Shown: positions 43,539 to 53,157 of the stretch, piece by piece | Layout of the letters: each line of letters opens with the position of its first letter | Position numbering within the stretch: the first letter of the stretch is position 1 | Assembly: GCF_029626265.1 (NCBI RefSeq) | Contig: NZ_JARUBN010000001.1 | Location: forward strand, 7,505,001 to 7,569,000 | DNA from: Micromonospora sp. WMMD1102 | Lineage (GTDB): Bacteria > Actinomycetota > Actinomycetes > Mycobacteriales > Micromonosporaceae | Direction: 5' to 3' | Length of the DNA stretch: 64,000 nt | The notes under the pieces: model-generated | The model's input: the letters and a program-made list of their open reading frames with translations, nothing else | Told to the model about the DNA's origin: nothing | The model's database searches: none | Program-made: the position numbers and the translations under genes

Positions 43539-44266
43539 GCGAGCTACGCCACCCGGTCGTCGAACTGCGGCAGTACACCCTGCACAGCGGCGGGCGTGAC
43601 GCGCTCGTCGACCTCTTCGACCGCGAGTTCGTCGAGACGCAGGAAGCGGCCGGGATGGCGGTCGTCGGGCAGTTCCACGACCTGGCCGACCCGGACCGCT
43701 TCGTCTGGCTCCGCGGGTTCCCCGACATGCCCCGCCGGGCCGCCGCACTGCACGAGTTCTACGGCGGCCCGGTCTGGCGGCGGCACCGGGAGCAGGCCAA
43801 CGCCACCATGGTCGACTCCGACGACGTGCTCCTGCTCCGACCGCTCGACGGACGGTTCGGCTTTCCTGCGCCGGCCGTACGCCCGCCGGTCGGTCACCGG
43901 GACCGGCCGGCGACGCGGTTCACGGCGACGCTCTGCCACCGGACAGGGCCGGTCGACAGGTCGTTCGTCGACCTCTTCCACCGGCGGATCCGTCCGCTGC
44001 TCGTCGAGACCGGCGCCGCAGCCGTCGCCTGCCTGTCGACCGAGTACGCCGAGAACACCTTCCCGGCACTGCCGGTACGCACCGGGGAGCACGTCGTCTG
44101 CTGGCTCAGCCGGTTCGCCGACGCCGGCCAGCTCGACGACCACATCCGGCACCTGGACCGGTCGCGCCGATGGCGGGACGAGGTACTGCCCGAGCTGTCC
44201 GGCACGCTGCGCACGCCACCGCGACTGCTGCGGCTGGCCCCGACGGCCCGCTCGGCACTGCGCTGA
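43535..44266 (+). CDS. NIPSNAP-family protein
   Basis: 243 residues. It begins VVELRQYTLHSGGRDALVDLFDREFVETQEAAGMAVVGQFHDLADPDRFVWLRGFPDMPRRAAALHEFY, the NIPSNAP dimeric ferredoxin-like fold, and a second related half follows (RFTATLCHRTGPVDRSFVDLFHRRIRPLLVETGAA). The function is unknown; relatives include small-molecule-binding or monooxygenase-like proteins. Translation is coupled to the Rrf2 regulator, so it probably deals with the compound that regulator senses. Confidence 0.85.
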   Translation: MSELRHPVVELRQYTLHSGGRDALVDLFDREFVETQEAAGMAVVGQFHDLADPDRFVWLRGFPDMPRRAAALHEFYGGPVWRRHREQANATMVDSDDVLLLRPLDGRFGFPAPAVRPPVGHRDRPATRFTATLCHRTGPVDRSFVDLFHRRIRPLLVETGAAAVACLSTEYAENTFPALPVRTGEHVVCWLSRFADAGQLDDHIRHLDRSRRWRDEVLPELSGTLRTPPRLLRLAPTARSALR

Positions 44267-44288
44267 CCCAGCGGCGCCGGGACACCGC

Positions 44289-45767
44289 TCAGTCGGTGAT
44301 GCCCTGCTCCCGGGCCCAGCGCAGCAGCTCGACCTCGGCCGAGTCCCGGTCCAGCGGCCCCCGCTCCAGGCGGAGTTCCTTCAGGTGCCGCCAGGCCCGA
44401 CCGACGATCGGCCCCGGCGGTACGCCGAGCAGCTCCATGATGGCGTTGCCGTCGAGGTCGGGGCGGACCCGGGCGAGGTCCTCCTCGGCCTGGATCCGCG
44501 CGATCCGCTCCTCCAGCGCGTCGTAGTCGGCGGCCAGCGCGGCGGCCTTGCGGCGGTTGCGGGTGGTGCAGTCGGACCGGGTCAGCTTGTGTAGCCGGGG
44601 CAGCAGGTCACCGGCGTCGGTGACATACCGGCGCACCGCCGAGTCGGTCCACTCGCCCCGGCCGTACCCGTAGAACCGCAGGTGCAGCCCGACCAGCCCG
44701 ACCACCTGGCCGGTCACGTCCTTCGGGTAACGCAGTGCCTTCATCCGCTGCCTGGTCAGCCGGGCGCCGACCACCTCGTGGTGGTGGAAGCTGACCCGGC
44801 CGTCCGGCCCGACCGCCTTGGTGGCCGGCTTGCCGACGTCGTGCATCAGCGCGGCCATCCGGAGTACGAAGTCGCAGCCCGCCTCCTCCAGCCGGACCGC
44901 GTTGCCCACCACCGTCAGGGTGTGCTCGTAGACGTCCTTGTGCTGGGCGTGCTCGTCGATCTCCAGTTTCAGCCCGGACAGCTCCGGCAGGAACCGGTCG
45001 GCGAGGCCGGTGTCGACAAGCAGTCGCAGCCCGGCGATCGGGTCGGCCCCGCAGAGCAGCTTGGTGAACTCGTCCCGGATCCGCTCGGCGGTGATCCGGT
45101 CCAGGTCGGCCGCCATCGCCCGCATCGCCGAACGCACCTCGGGGGCGACGGCGAAGCGCAGCTGCGCGGCGAACCGGGCGGCCCGGAGCATCCGCAGCGG
45201 GTCGTCCCCGAACGACTCGGCCGGGGTGCCCGGGGTCCGGATCAGCCGGCCGGCGAGGTCGGCCAGCCCGCCGTGCGGGTCGGTGAACTCGTGTCCGGGC
45301 AGGCTGACCGCCATCGCGTTCACGGTGAAGTCGCGCCGCCGCAGGTCGTCGCCGAGGTTGGTGCCGTACCGGACGACCGGGTTCCGGCTCACCTGGTCGT
45401 ACGACTCGGCGCGGAAGGTGGTGATCTCCAGCCGCAGCCCGTCCCGCTGTGCGCCGATCGTGCCGAACTCGCGCCCGGTCTCCCAGGTCGCCTCGGCCCA
45501 GCCCTTGAGCAGCCGCAGCGTCTCGTCCGGGTGCGCGTCGGTGGCGAAGTCGAGGTCGTCGCCGAGCCGGCCGAGCAGGGCGTCCCGGACCGAACCGCCG
45601 ACCAGGTGCAGCTCGTGGCCGGCCCGGGCGAACCGGCGGCCCAACTCGTCGGCGACCGGCGAGACCCGGAGCAGTTCGGCGACGGCCTTGCGCTGGGCAG
45701 CGCTCAGCGCCGACCGGCTGGCGGACGGCGTGCCGGCGGCGCTGTTCGGGGCGGATGTTTCGGACAT
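44289..45767 (-). CDS. cca: CCA tRNA nucleotidyltransferase
   Basis: 492 residues. The nucleotidyltransferase head has HLVGGSVRDALLGRLGDDLDFATDA (GGxVRD and the DxD metal site), then RRRDFTVNAMAV, DPHGGLADL and DPLRMLRAARFAAQLRF. A neck domain and an HD domain follow (EHTLTVVGNAV, MAALMHDVGKP). It adds or repairs the CCA end of tRNA. It lies upstream of and divergent from murJ, the usual order in actinobacteria. The C-terminus (LLGVPPGPIVGRAWRHLKEL) is normal. Confidence 0.95.
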   Translation of the reverse strand: MSETSAPNSAAGTPSASRSALSAAQRKAVAELLRVSPVADELGRRFARAGHELHLVGGSVRDALLGRLGDDLDFATDAHPDETLRLLKGWAEATWETGREFGTIGAQRDGLRLEITTFRAESYDQVSRNPVVRYGTNLGDDLRRRDFTVNAMAVSLPGHEFTDPHGGLADLAGRLIRTPGTPAESFGDDPLRMLRAARFAAQLRFAVAPEVRSAMRAMAADLDRITAERIRDEFTKLLCGADPIAGLRLLVDTGLADRFLPELSGLKLEIDEHAQHKDVYEHTLTVVGNAVRLEEAGCDFVLRMAALMHDVGKPATKAVGPDGRVSFHHHEVVGARLTRQRMKALRYPKDVTGQVVGLVGLHLRFYGYGRGEWTDSAVRRYVTDAGDLLPRLHKLTRSDCTTRNRRKAAALAADYDALEERIARIQAEEDLARVRPDLDGNAIMELLGVPPGPIVGRAWRHLKELRLERGPLDRDSAEVELLRWAREQGITD

Positions 45768-45941
45768 GGGATCGCCAGCCTACTTAACCGCCCGGAACCT
45801 CCCGGCGCCGGGCACGCCGGCCGTGGCGGGTGACCGGATCGAGCGGTGACGCGGCCGGCCCGGCGGGCGGGTGACCGGGTTGACTAAGGTTCCAACAGTG
45901 CTGGCGGGTGCCCTGCCCGCCGTACCCCTTGGGAGGCTGAC

Positions 45942-47660
45942 ATGGCTGGCGGGCTGTACCGCAGCGCGAACGCCATGCCGGACGGTGTCCCGCCGCCCCA
46001 GGACGGCGCCACGCTGATCGGCGCGTCGCCGGCCCTGGAGGGCGCCTCGCCGCCGCCGGAGACCGCCGGCAGCGCCGCCGGCAACAGCGCGATCATGGCG
46101 ATCGGCAGCCTGGTGAGCCGGGGTACCGGCTTCCTGCGCACCCTGATGCTGACGGCCGCGCTGGGCGCGTTCGCCGTCAACGACGCGTACACCACCGCGT
46201 TGTTCATCCCGCAGATGGTCTACGAGTTCCTGCTCGGCGGCATCCTGACCAGCGTGGTGGTGCCGGTGCTGGTACGCCGACGCCGGGTCGACGCCGACGG
46301 CGGCCAGGCGTACGCCCAACGCCTGCTCACGCTCGCCGTGCTCGCCCTCGGCGCCGCCCTGGTGCTCGCCATGGTCGCCGCGCCGCTACTGACCTCGATC
46401 TACGCCGGGGGACGCGGCGGCGACTACCAGAGCCTCGTCACCAAGCTCTCCTACCTGCTGCTGCCGATCATCTTCTTCGCCGGCCTGAGCGCCCTGGTCG
46501 CCGCGGTCCTCAACACCCGCGGGCACTTCGCGGCGCCGATGTGGACACCGATCCTCAACAACCTCGTCATCATCGCCGCCTGTGCGCTGTATATCGCCAT
46601 CTACGGCGCCCGGATCATCGACCCGGGCCAGATGAGTCCCGGCCGGATCCTGCTGCTCGGCGGTGGAACCCTGCTCGGCATCGTCGTGCAGGCCGTCGGG
46701 CTGCTGCCGGCGCTGCGCAAGGTCGGCTTCCGCTGGCGGTGGCGGTTCGACTTCCGGGCGCTGGGCCTGCGCGAGCTGGGCCGGCTCGGCGGCTGGATGT
46801 TCTGCTACGTCGCCGTCAACTCGATCGGCCTGGTCGTACTGATCAACCTGCTCAACCAGGTCGACCGGGAGTCGGCCGGGCCGGCGATCTACAACAACGT
46901 CTTCCTGCTGCTGATGATGGCGCACGGCATCATCGCGGTCTCGATCATCACCGCCCTGCTGCCCCGGATGAGCGCCGCCGCCGCCGACGGGCGGTTCGGA
47001 GACATGGCGGGCGACCTGTCCCGTACGGTCCGGACCGTCACCGCCGTCCTCGCGCCGATCGCGGTCTGCTACGCCGTACTCGCCGAGCCGATCGCGGTGA
47101 GCCTCTTCGACTACGGTGCGGCCCGGGGCGATGCCGGGGCCATCTCGCCGGTACTGCTGGTCGCCGCGCTGGCGCTGATCCCGTTCGCGGTCAGCCAGGT
47201 CTTCACCTTCGCGTTCTGGGCACTGCCCGACACCCGGATGCCGGCGCTGATCAACATTCCGGTGGTACTGCTCCGGATCCTGGTGCAGGTGCTCGTCTTC
47301 GTCGCCTTCTCCACCTCGGTACTCGCCTCCGGCATGATGGCCGGCAACGCCGTCTCGTACGTCGCCGCGGCGGTGATCTCCGCCTGGCTGCTCCGTCCCC
47401 GGATCGGCCCGATCGGCCTCCGCGCGATGCTCGACACCTTCGGCCGGGTGGTCGTGGCCGCTCTCGGTGCCACCCTCGTCGGCCTGCTGGTGGTGTGGCT
47501 GCTGCCGGGCCAGGCGATCGACAACCGCTGGCTGGGTTTCCTGGAGGTGGCGATGGGCGGCACGGCGATCGGTGCCACCTACATGGGCCTGGCGCTGCTG
47601 CTGCGGGTCGAGGAGATAAGCGCGGTGGTCGGCATGGTCCGGCGCCGGCTGGGCCGGTGA
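45942..47660 (+). CDS. murJ: Lipid II flippase MurJ
   Basis: 572 residues with about fourteen hydrophobic segments. The N-terminal 40 residues are disordered; the MurJ core begins SAAGNSAIMAIGSLVSRGTGFLRTLMLTAALG. A typical AALNTRGHF-like segment reads ALVAAVLNTRGHFAAPMWTPILNN. MurJ flips the peptidoglycan precursor lipid II to the outer leaflet. In mycobacteria the homologue is fused to a pseudokinase domain; here that domain is a separate gene 424 bp downstream. Confidence 0.95.
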   Translation: MAGGLYRSANAMPDGVPPPQDGATLIGASPALEGASPPPETAGSAAGNSAIMAIGSLVSRGTGFLRTLMLTAALGAFAVNDAYTTALFIPQMVYEFLLGGILTSVVVPVLVRRRRVDADGGQAYAQRLLTLAVLALGAALVLAMVAAPLLTSIYAGGRGGDYQSLVTKLSYLLLPIIFFAGLSALVAAVLNTRGHFAAPMWTPILNNLVIIAACALYIAIYGARIIDPGQMSPGRILLLGGGTLLGIVVQAVGLLPALRKVGFRWRWRFDFRALGLRELGRLGGWMFCYVAVNSIGLVVLINLLNQVDRESAGPAIYNNVFLLLMMAHGIIAVSIITALLPRMSAAAADGRFGDMAGDLSRTVRTVTAVLAPIAVCYAVLAEPIAVSLFDYGAARGDAGAISPVLLVAALALIPFAVSQVFTFAFWALPDTRMPALINIPVVLLRILVQVLVFVAFSTSVLASGMMAGNAVSYVAAAVISAWLLRPRIGPIGLRAMLDTFGRVVVAALGATLVGLLVVWLLPGQAIDNRWLGFLEVAMGGTAIGATYMGLALLLRVEEISAVVGMVRRRLGR

Positions 47661-48084
47661 GCGGCGGGCCGGTGTGTGTCCCGACCAGACGGTGTGGTGT
47701 GACCGACCTGACGCCGTCCGGACGGCGACCCGGTGCTTCCGGATGCCCGCGTCCGGCATACTTCCGGCGCACCCGGGAAGGTGCGGGGTGTCCGCCCACC
47801 CCGGACGACGAGAGGGCCGGGTCGGGGACCAAGCCGGCACAGCAGGTAGCAAAGCGTTGAAATCAACCTATAGATTATGAAAAGTACGGGCCATCAGTGG
47901 CTGACAGCGGGCGATCCCGCGCGCTTCCCGACACATCCGCCCAGCAGGTTGGCGCACGGGCGCAAGATGGCGTGTCGGGGATCAGTCAGACCCGGGTAAG
48001 GTCGCTCTCGACGGGTGCGGCGAGCGCCTAGGCTAGGAGTGCCGGTGGCCGTCCGATTTCCTTCGAGGCGGAGCGGGAAGCCAG
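47661..48084. other. Intergenic region, 424 bp, likely promoter of the pseudokinase gene
   Basis: No convincing gene. Around 47848-47890 is a strikingly A/T-rich patch in this GC-rich window, with TAGCAA (47848-47853) and TAGATT (47871-47876) spaced 17 bp, plus TTGAAA inside. This could be a promoter, allowing the pseudokinase gene to be expressed apart from murJ. The rest has no clear structure. Confidence 0.45.
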
Positions 48085-49710
48085 ATGCCTAGCAGCACGG
48101 GTCCATCGATCGACACGATCACCGAGGGAGGACGGGTGACCCAGGTCGGCGAAGGTCAGGAGGCGGACGAGGCGGCTCCGTCCGTGATGACCTTCGGTGC
48201 CCCCACCCTCGGTGAGATCCTGGCCGAGCGGTACGAACTCGCCGAGCACATCAACGACGACAGCGCCGGCCGGCAGGTCTGGCGCGGTGTCGACGTGGTG
48301 CTGCGCCGGCCGGTCGCCGTGGTGCTGCGCTATCCCGGCGGCGAATCGGCCAAGGAGATGCTCCAGGCCGCGGTGGCGGCCAGCCGGGTGATCCACCCCA
48401 ACCTGGTCGGCGTCTACGACGCGATCGACGAGGAGGACCGGGCGTACGTCGTCCGCGAGTGGGTGGACGGCCACTCGCTGCGGGAACTCGTCGCCGACGG
48501 CGTGCTCGACCCGGCCCGGGCCACCAGCGTCGCGCACGCCGTCTCCGGGGCGATCGCCGCCATCCACGCCACCGGCATGGTGCACGGCAACCTGCACCCC
48601 GGCACCGTGATGGTCGCCGACGACGGCCGGGTGGTGCTCGCCGACGCACGCACCGACGGTGCCGACACCCCCGAGACCGACGTACGCGCGGTCGGCGGCA
48701 TTCTCTACTACGCACTGACCGGCCACTGGCCGCACGCCGAGGCGTCGCTGACCGCCGGCTCGACCCGGCGGTCCCGGTCACCGCTGCCCGACGCGGTACG
48801 CGACGCCAGCGGCAGCATCGCCGCTCCCCGGCAGGTCCGCGCCGGCGTTCCCGCCTATCTCGACGACCTCACCATGGACCTGCTCGACTCGCAGCTCGCG
48901 GTGCCGTCGTCGGACGTCCTCGCCGCCGAGTTGGGCCGGCTCGACGCCGCCGCCGAGGAGCACTACCTCGACAGCGGACCGCTCCGCTTCACCTCCGGCG
49001 ACGACGCCGGCCCCGACCTGCCGAGCCACAGCAACCGCAGGATGTTGATCGGGATCGCCGTCCTGCTGGTGCTCGCCCTGGTCGGGCTCTCGCTCGGCAT
49101 CAACGCGCTGGTCGGCGACAGGGACCCGAACACCGGGCAGGCCGGGCCCACCCCGAGCGCCGGGGTCAGCACCGAGCCCGCCGTCGCCGGTGACCCCGAG
49201 CCGCCGGCGGCTCCCCCGCGCAAGGTCACGCTCAAGGGCGACCAGGTCCGGGTGATCGACCCGGACGGCACCCGGAGCGAGCTCGACGAGGTGGAGAAGG
49301 CGGTCGACGGGGACGCCAACGAGGGCTGGGAGACCGAGACCTACCGGAACGGGTCGAAGTTCGGCAACAAGAAGTCCGGCATGGGCATCCTGATCAACCT
49401 GGGTGAGCCCCGGGAGGTGACGAGCGTGCAGGTGGAGTTCTCCGAGAGCGGCGTCTCCGCCGAGCTCCGCTCGGGCAGCAAGGACTTCCCGGCTACCGCC
49501 AGCGGCGACCAGGCGCTCGTCCAGGCGTACAGCACCCGGATCGGCAACGCGTACGAGAAGACCGACAGCACCAAGGTCACGTTCAGCCAGTTCGTCCCCG
49601 GCCAGAAGTACCAGTACCTGATGCTGTGGATCACCGACCTGCCGGAGACCGAGCCGGGTGCCGCCCGGTGGAAGGTCGGTGTTCAGGAGATCACGGTCCA
49701 GAGTCGGTGA
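48085..49710 (+). CDS. MurJ-associated pseudokinase with extracytoplasmic domain
   Basis: 541 residues from ATG 48085. Kinase-like fold (residues 45-300), but key residues are lost: the VAIK lysine is replaced (VAVVLRYPGG), the catalytic HRD loop reads HGNLHPG, and the DFG motif reads ADA. One membrane helix follows (MLIGIAVLLVLALVGLSLGINAL), then an outside domain of about 200 residues with discoidin-like patterns (VDGDANEGWETETYRN, GMGILINLGEPREVTSVQVEFSE). It corresponds to the C-terminal part of the mycobacterial MviN protein Rv3910, which binds FhaA after phosphorylation by PknB. It is not expected to phosphorylate anything. Confidence 0.88.
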   Translation: MPSSTGPSIDTITEGGRVTQVGEGQEADEAAPSVMTFGAPTLGEILAERYELAEHINDDSAGRQVWRGVDVVLRRPVAVVLRYPGGESAKEMLQAAVAASRVIHPNLVGVYDAIDEEDRAYVVREWVDGHSLRELVADGVLDPARATSVAHAVSGAIAAIHATGMVHGNLHPGTVMVADDGRVVLADARTDGADTPETDVRAVGGILYYALTGHWPHAEASLTAGSTRRSRSPLPDAVRDASGSIAAPRQVRAGVPAYLDDLTMDLLDSQLAVPSSDVLAAELGRLDAAAEEHYLDSGPLRFTSGDDAGPDLPSHSNRRMLIGIAVLLVLALVGLSLGINALVGDRDPNTGQAGPTPSAGVSTEPAVAGDPEPPAAPPRKVTLKGDQVRVIDPDGTRSELDEVEKAVDGDANEGWETETYRNGSKFGNKKSGMGILINLGEPREVTSVQVEFSESGVSAELRSGSKDFPATASGDQALVQAYSTRIGNAYEKTDSTKVTFSQFVPGQKYQYLMLWITDLPETEPGAARWKVGVQEITVQSR

Positions 49711-49756
49711 GCCACCGGCCGCCGCAGCGCGTGCGCGACTCGGATATCGTGCGGCC

Positions 49757-50662
49757 ATGACCGGCGGGTTGGGTTCCGACGCTGCCGGCCGGGCCGGTTC
49801 GCCCCCCGTCCGCCCCTGGGCGCCGACCGACCCGGCCCGGACGGCGGGCACGACCGTGGGCGCCGCCGACGCACCCGGGGTACGGCTCGACCCGGCCGCC
49901 CGGGCTGACGGCGAGCGCAGTGACGCCGAGTTGCTCCGGGCGCACGTCGACGGTGACCGCGACGCCTTCGCGACCCTCTTCCACCGGCACCGGGACCGGC
50001 TCTGGGCAGTCGCGCTGCGTACGGTGGCAGACCGCGAGGAGGCCGCGGACGCCCTCCAGGACGCGCTGCTCTCCGCGCACCGTTCGGCGGCCCGGTTCCG
50101 GGGCGAGGCGGCCGTCACCACCTGGCTGCACCGCATCGTGGTGAACGCCTGCCTCGACCGGATCCGTCGCCGGCAGGCCCATCCGACCGTCCCCCTGCCG
50201 GAGCCCACCCGCCCGCTCGACGGCGCCCGGTGGCAGGGCGGGGTCGAGCCGGCCGCGCCGGCCACCGACCACGACACCACACTCGTGGTGCGGCAGGCGC
50301 TCGGGGAACTCCCGATCGAGCAGCGGGCCGCGCTGGTGCTGGTGGACCTGCAGGGCTATCCGGTCGCCGAGGTGGCCGAGATCCTCGGCGTGGCCGAGGG
50401 CACCGTGAAGAGCCGCTGCGCCCGGGGACGAGCCAGACTCGCCGTGCTGCTCGGCCATCTCCGGCCCGCGGTCGCCGACGGTCGGGACCCGGCACCGGGT
50501 CCCAGGGTGCCCTCGGTCATCGGCGGGAACCTCGGCTCCGGTGGCGACGTCCGATCGGAGCCGGTCCGGCTCGGGGCGGAGAAGCAGACGGCGCCGGGCC
50601 GGCGACAGGTGGCACCGGGCCGGCGTGCCGGTCGGGCCGACCAGGACCAGGAGGAATCGTGA
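49757..50662 (+). CDS. sigM: ECF sigma factor SigM
   Basis: 301 residues from ATG 49757. Region 2: AFATLFHRHRDRLWAVALRTVADREEAADALQDALLSAHRSAARFRGEAAVTTWLHRIVVNACLDRIRR. Region 4: LPIEQRAALVLVDLQGYPVAEVAEILGVAEGTVKSRCARGRARL. The location between murJ/pseudokinase and trxB matches sigM of other actinobacteria. N-terminal (about 60) and C-terminal (about 70) extensions are disordered and longer than usual. The stop overlaps the GTG of the anti-sigma gene. Confidence 0.9.
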   Translation: MTGGLGSDAAGRAGSPPVRPWAPTDPARTAGTTVGAADAPGVRLDPAARADGERSDAELLRAHVDGDRDAFATLFHRHRDRLWAVALRTVADREEAADALQDALLSAHRSAARFRGEAAVTTWLHRIVVNACLDRIRRRQAHPTVPLPEPTRPLDGARWQGGVEPAAPATDHDTTLVVRQALGELPIEQRAALVLVDLQGYPVAEVAEILGVAEGTVKSRCARGRARLAVLLGHLRPAVADGRDPAPGPRVPSVIGGNLGSGGDVRSEPVRLGAEKQTAPGRRQVAPGRRAGRADQDQEES

Positions 50663-51888
50663 CCGGGGGCCAGTTCCGGGAGGTCGATCTCGACCTGCTG
50701 GCCGACTATGTCGGTGGCGCGCTGGACGGCACCCCGGACGAGATCGAGGTTGCCCGGCTGGTCGACCAGGACCCGGCCTGGGCGGCGGCGTACGCGGACC
50801 TCAACGCCGCACTCGACGCGGTGCACCTCGACCTGGCGGGCTGGGCCGCCGAACCTGCCCCGATGCCGGCCCCGGTGCTCGACCGGCTCACCTCGGCGCT
50901 CGCCGGTGCGGCCCCGACCAGCTCCACTGGTCCGGCCGGCCGGTTCGACCCGGCCGAGCTGACCGACCCGGCAAAGCCGGCTGACCCGGCCGAGCCGGCA
51001 AGCGAAGCGGATCCGGACGACCCGGCGGAGCCGTCGGGCGGTGACTCGACACCGGCCAACGGCGCCCGGTCCGATGCGGCCCGCCCCGGACCGGGACCGT
51101 CGAACGGGTCGCCGGGCAGCCCGGCGCATCCCGCCGGCCGCCCCCGCCGGCAACCGTCCGGCGTACCCGCGCAGCCGGTCGGCGGCGGCTCCCAGCGTCC
51201 CGGCCGGGCCGGCCGCCGACGGCGCTGGAGCCGGCGGATGGCCGCACCGGTCCTGGTCGCCACCGTGGTCGCCGGCTTCGCCGGGTTCACGGTCAGCCGC
51301 CTGGTCGACACCGGCGACAGCGGCGGCGCCTCCGACACGGCGGTCAGCTCCGCCGGGGATGCCGCCGCACCGCAGGGCCTCGGTTCCGGCCCGCCCCGGA
51401 CCGTGGTCGAACCCTCCGCCGAGCGGCTCCTTTCCACCGGCACCGACTACACCCCCGACTCGTTGCCGGGCACGGTCTCCAGCCTGTCCAGGCAGGGTGG
51501 CCCGACCGGGGCGGCCACCACCCAGTCCTCGCCGCGAACCCGGGCCTCCGGTCCCGCCCAGGAGGGCGGCGACCCGTACGCCGCGACGTCCAGCCCGGAT
51601 TCGGCGACCGCCGACACACCGTGCTGCCTGCCGTTGAAGGCGAACGGCTCGCTGGAGCGGTTGACCGACCGCTCGGTCCTCGCCGCCTGCCTGGACGCGA
51701 TCGCGGTGGCGCACGCCCAGGGACCGCTCGCGGTCGACCTGGTCGACTACGCCACCTTCGAGGGCCGGGCCGCGCTGGTGGTCGTCTTCACCGACCGCTC
51801 GGGAGCCAAGTGGGCCTGGGTGACCGGACCGGACTGCGGTTCGGCCGCCGCCGGTGCCGACGTCACCTACCAGAGCCGGGTAGGGTGA
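50659..51888 (+). CDS. Anti-sigma factor, membrane-bound, SigM partner
   Basis: 409 residues from GTG 50659, overlapping the sigM stop. The N-terminal 80 residues (DLDLLADYVGGALDGTPDEIEVARLVDQDPAWAAAYADLNAALDAVHLDL) form the sigma-binding helical region of RsmA/RskA-like proteins. A long Pro/Asp/Ala linker with DPAKPADPAEPA repeats follows, then one membrane helix (MAAPVLVATVVAGFAGFTVSRLV near residue 200) and a 190-residue outside part with CC at TADTPCCLPLKAN and two more Cys, possibly disulfide-bonded. The zinc ZAS motif is absent. Confidence 0.82.
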   Translation: MTGGQFREVDLDLLADYVGGALDGTPDEIEVARLVDQDPAWAAAYADLNAALDAVHLDLAGWAAEPAPMPAPVLDRLTSALAGAAPTSSTGPAGRFDPAELTDPAKPADPAEPASEADPDDPAEPSGGDSTPANGARSDAARPGPGPSNGSPGSPAHPAGRPRRQPSGVPAQPVGGGSQRPGRAGRRRRWSRRMAAPVLVATVVAGFAGFTVSRLVDTGDSGGASDTAVSSAGDAAAPQGLGSGPPRTVVEPSAERLLSTGTDYTPDSLPGTVSSLSRQGGPTGAATTQSSPRTRASGPAQEGGDPYAATSSPDSATADTPCCLPLKANGSLERLTDRSVLAACLDAIAVAHAQGPLAVDLVDYATFEGRAALVVVFTDRSGAKWAWVTGPDCGSAAAGADVTYQSRVG

Positions 51889-52042
51889 ACAGCGCCTCGC
51901 CGGTGGTTCCGTCGACGCAGTGAACTCTCTTCAGCCTCGGCCGCGCGGCGCCCCCGCACCGCGTCCGACCCTGCGGGTCCGTTCGACCGCATGGGGAGGT
52001 TGCGGAAGGTTCAGTGACATGACCCACCGGATGACCGGCTCG

Positions 52043-52069
52043 GGAATCCCCGGTTCGTACGATGACGTT
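52043..52069 (+). promoter_or_regulatory. SigR/SigH-type promoter of trxB-trxA
   Basis: GGAAT (52043-52047, in the wider GGGAAT) and GTT (52067-52069) are separated by 19 bp. The known consensus of the thiol-stress sigma factors SigR/SigH is GGAAT-N18/19-GTT, and the thioredoxin operon is the classic target. It lies about 100 bp before the trxB start. Confidence 0.75.
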
Positions 52070-52164
52070 CTGGCTTGCAGGTGCCGGTGCCGTACGCGGC
52101 CGGCGCTCGGACCGCTGTCGGCGCCTGGCGCCGGGGGCGCAGAGACACACATCGGGAGACGGCA

Positions 52165-53121
52165 GTGGACGAGGTCCGCAACCTGATCATCATCGGCTCT
52201 GGGCCGGCCGGTTACACCGCCGCGGTCTACGCCGCGCGCGCCAATCTCAAACCGCTGGTCATCGAGGGTGTGCAGTCCGGTGGTGCCCTGATGACCACCA
52301 CCGAGGTGGAGAACTTCCCCGGCTTCGCCGACGGCATCATGGGGCCGGAGCTGATGGACTCGATGCGCAAGCAGGCCGAGCGGTTCGGGGCCGAGTTCGT
52401 CACCGACGACGTGACCCGGGTGGAGCTGGTCGACACCGGCGTGCCCGCCTCGGACGCGGTGAGCACGGCGTACGTCGGCGAGACGGCGTACCGGGCGAAG
52501 GCGGTCATCCTGAGCACCGGCTCGGCCTGGCGGCCGCTGGGCGTTCCGGGCGAGCAGGAGTACCTCGGGCACGGCGTCTCCTCCTGCGCCACCTGTGACG
52601 GCTTCTTCTTCCGGGGCCAGGAGATCGTGGTGGTCGGCGGCGGCGACTCGGCGATGGAGGAGGCCACCTTCCTCACCAAGTTCGCCAGCAAGGTGACGAT
52701 CGTGCACCGCCGCGACGAGTTCCGGGCCAGCAAGATCATGGCGGACCGTGCCCTCGCCAACGACAAGATCCACGTCGAGTGGAACAGCGTGGTCGAGGAG
52801 GTGCTCGGCGCGGACGGCAAGGTCTCCGGCGTACGCCTGCGCAACGCGCACACCGGCGAGGCCAAGACGCTGGAGGTCAGTGGCGTGTTCGTGGCGATCG
52901 GCCACGACCCGCGCAGCGAACTCTTCCGGGGCCAGGTGGAGCTGGACGACAACGGCTACGTCAAGGTCGACGCACCGGGTACCCGGACCAACATCCCCGG
53001 CGTCTTCGCCGCCGGTGACCTGGTCGACCACACCTACCGCCAGGCGATCACCGCGGCCGGCACCGGCTGTGCCGCCGCCCTGGACGCCGAGCGGTTCCTC
53101 GCGACGCTCGAAGAGAACTGA
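52165..53121 (+). CDS. trxB: Thioredoxin reductase
   Basis: 318 residues from GTG 52165, with GGGAGA upstream. FAD-binding start [30 protein letters not shown]; redox-active [16 protein letters not shown]-binding [41 protein letters not shown] end [33 protein letters not shown]. It reduces thioredoxin with NADPH. It is 36 bp upstream of trxA in one transcript, controlled by a SigR-type promoter. Confidence 0.96.
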   Translation: MDEVRNLIIIGSGPAGYTAAVYAARANLKPLVIEGVQSGGALMTTTEVENFPGFADGIMGPELMDSMRKQAERFGAEFVTDDVTRVELVDTGVPASDAVSTAYVGETAYRAKAVILSTGSAWRPLGVPGEQEYLGHGVSSCATCDGFFFRGQEIVVVGGGDSAMEEATFLTKFASKVTIVHRRDEFRASKIMADRALANDKIHVEWNSVVEEVLGADGKVSGVRLRNAHTGEAKTLEVSGVFVAIGHDPRSELFRGQVELDDNGYVKVDAPGTRTNIPGVFAAGDLVDHTYRQAITAAGTGCAAALDAERFLATLEEN

Positions 53122-53157
53122 ATCACCAGGTACGAAAGCAACCCCCGAGGAGGACTA

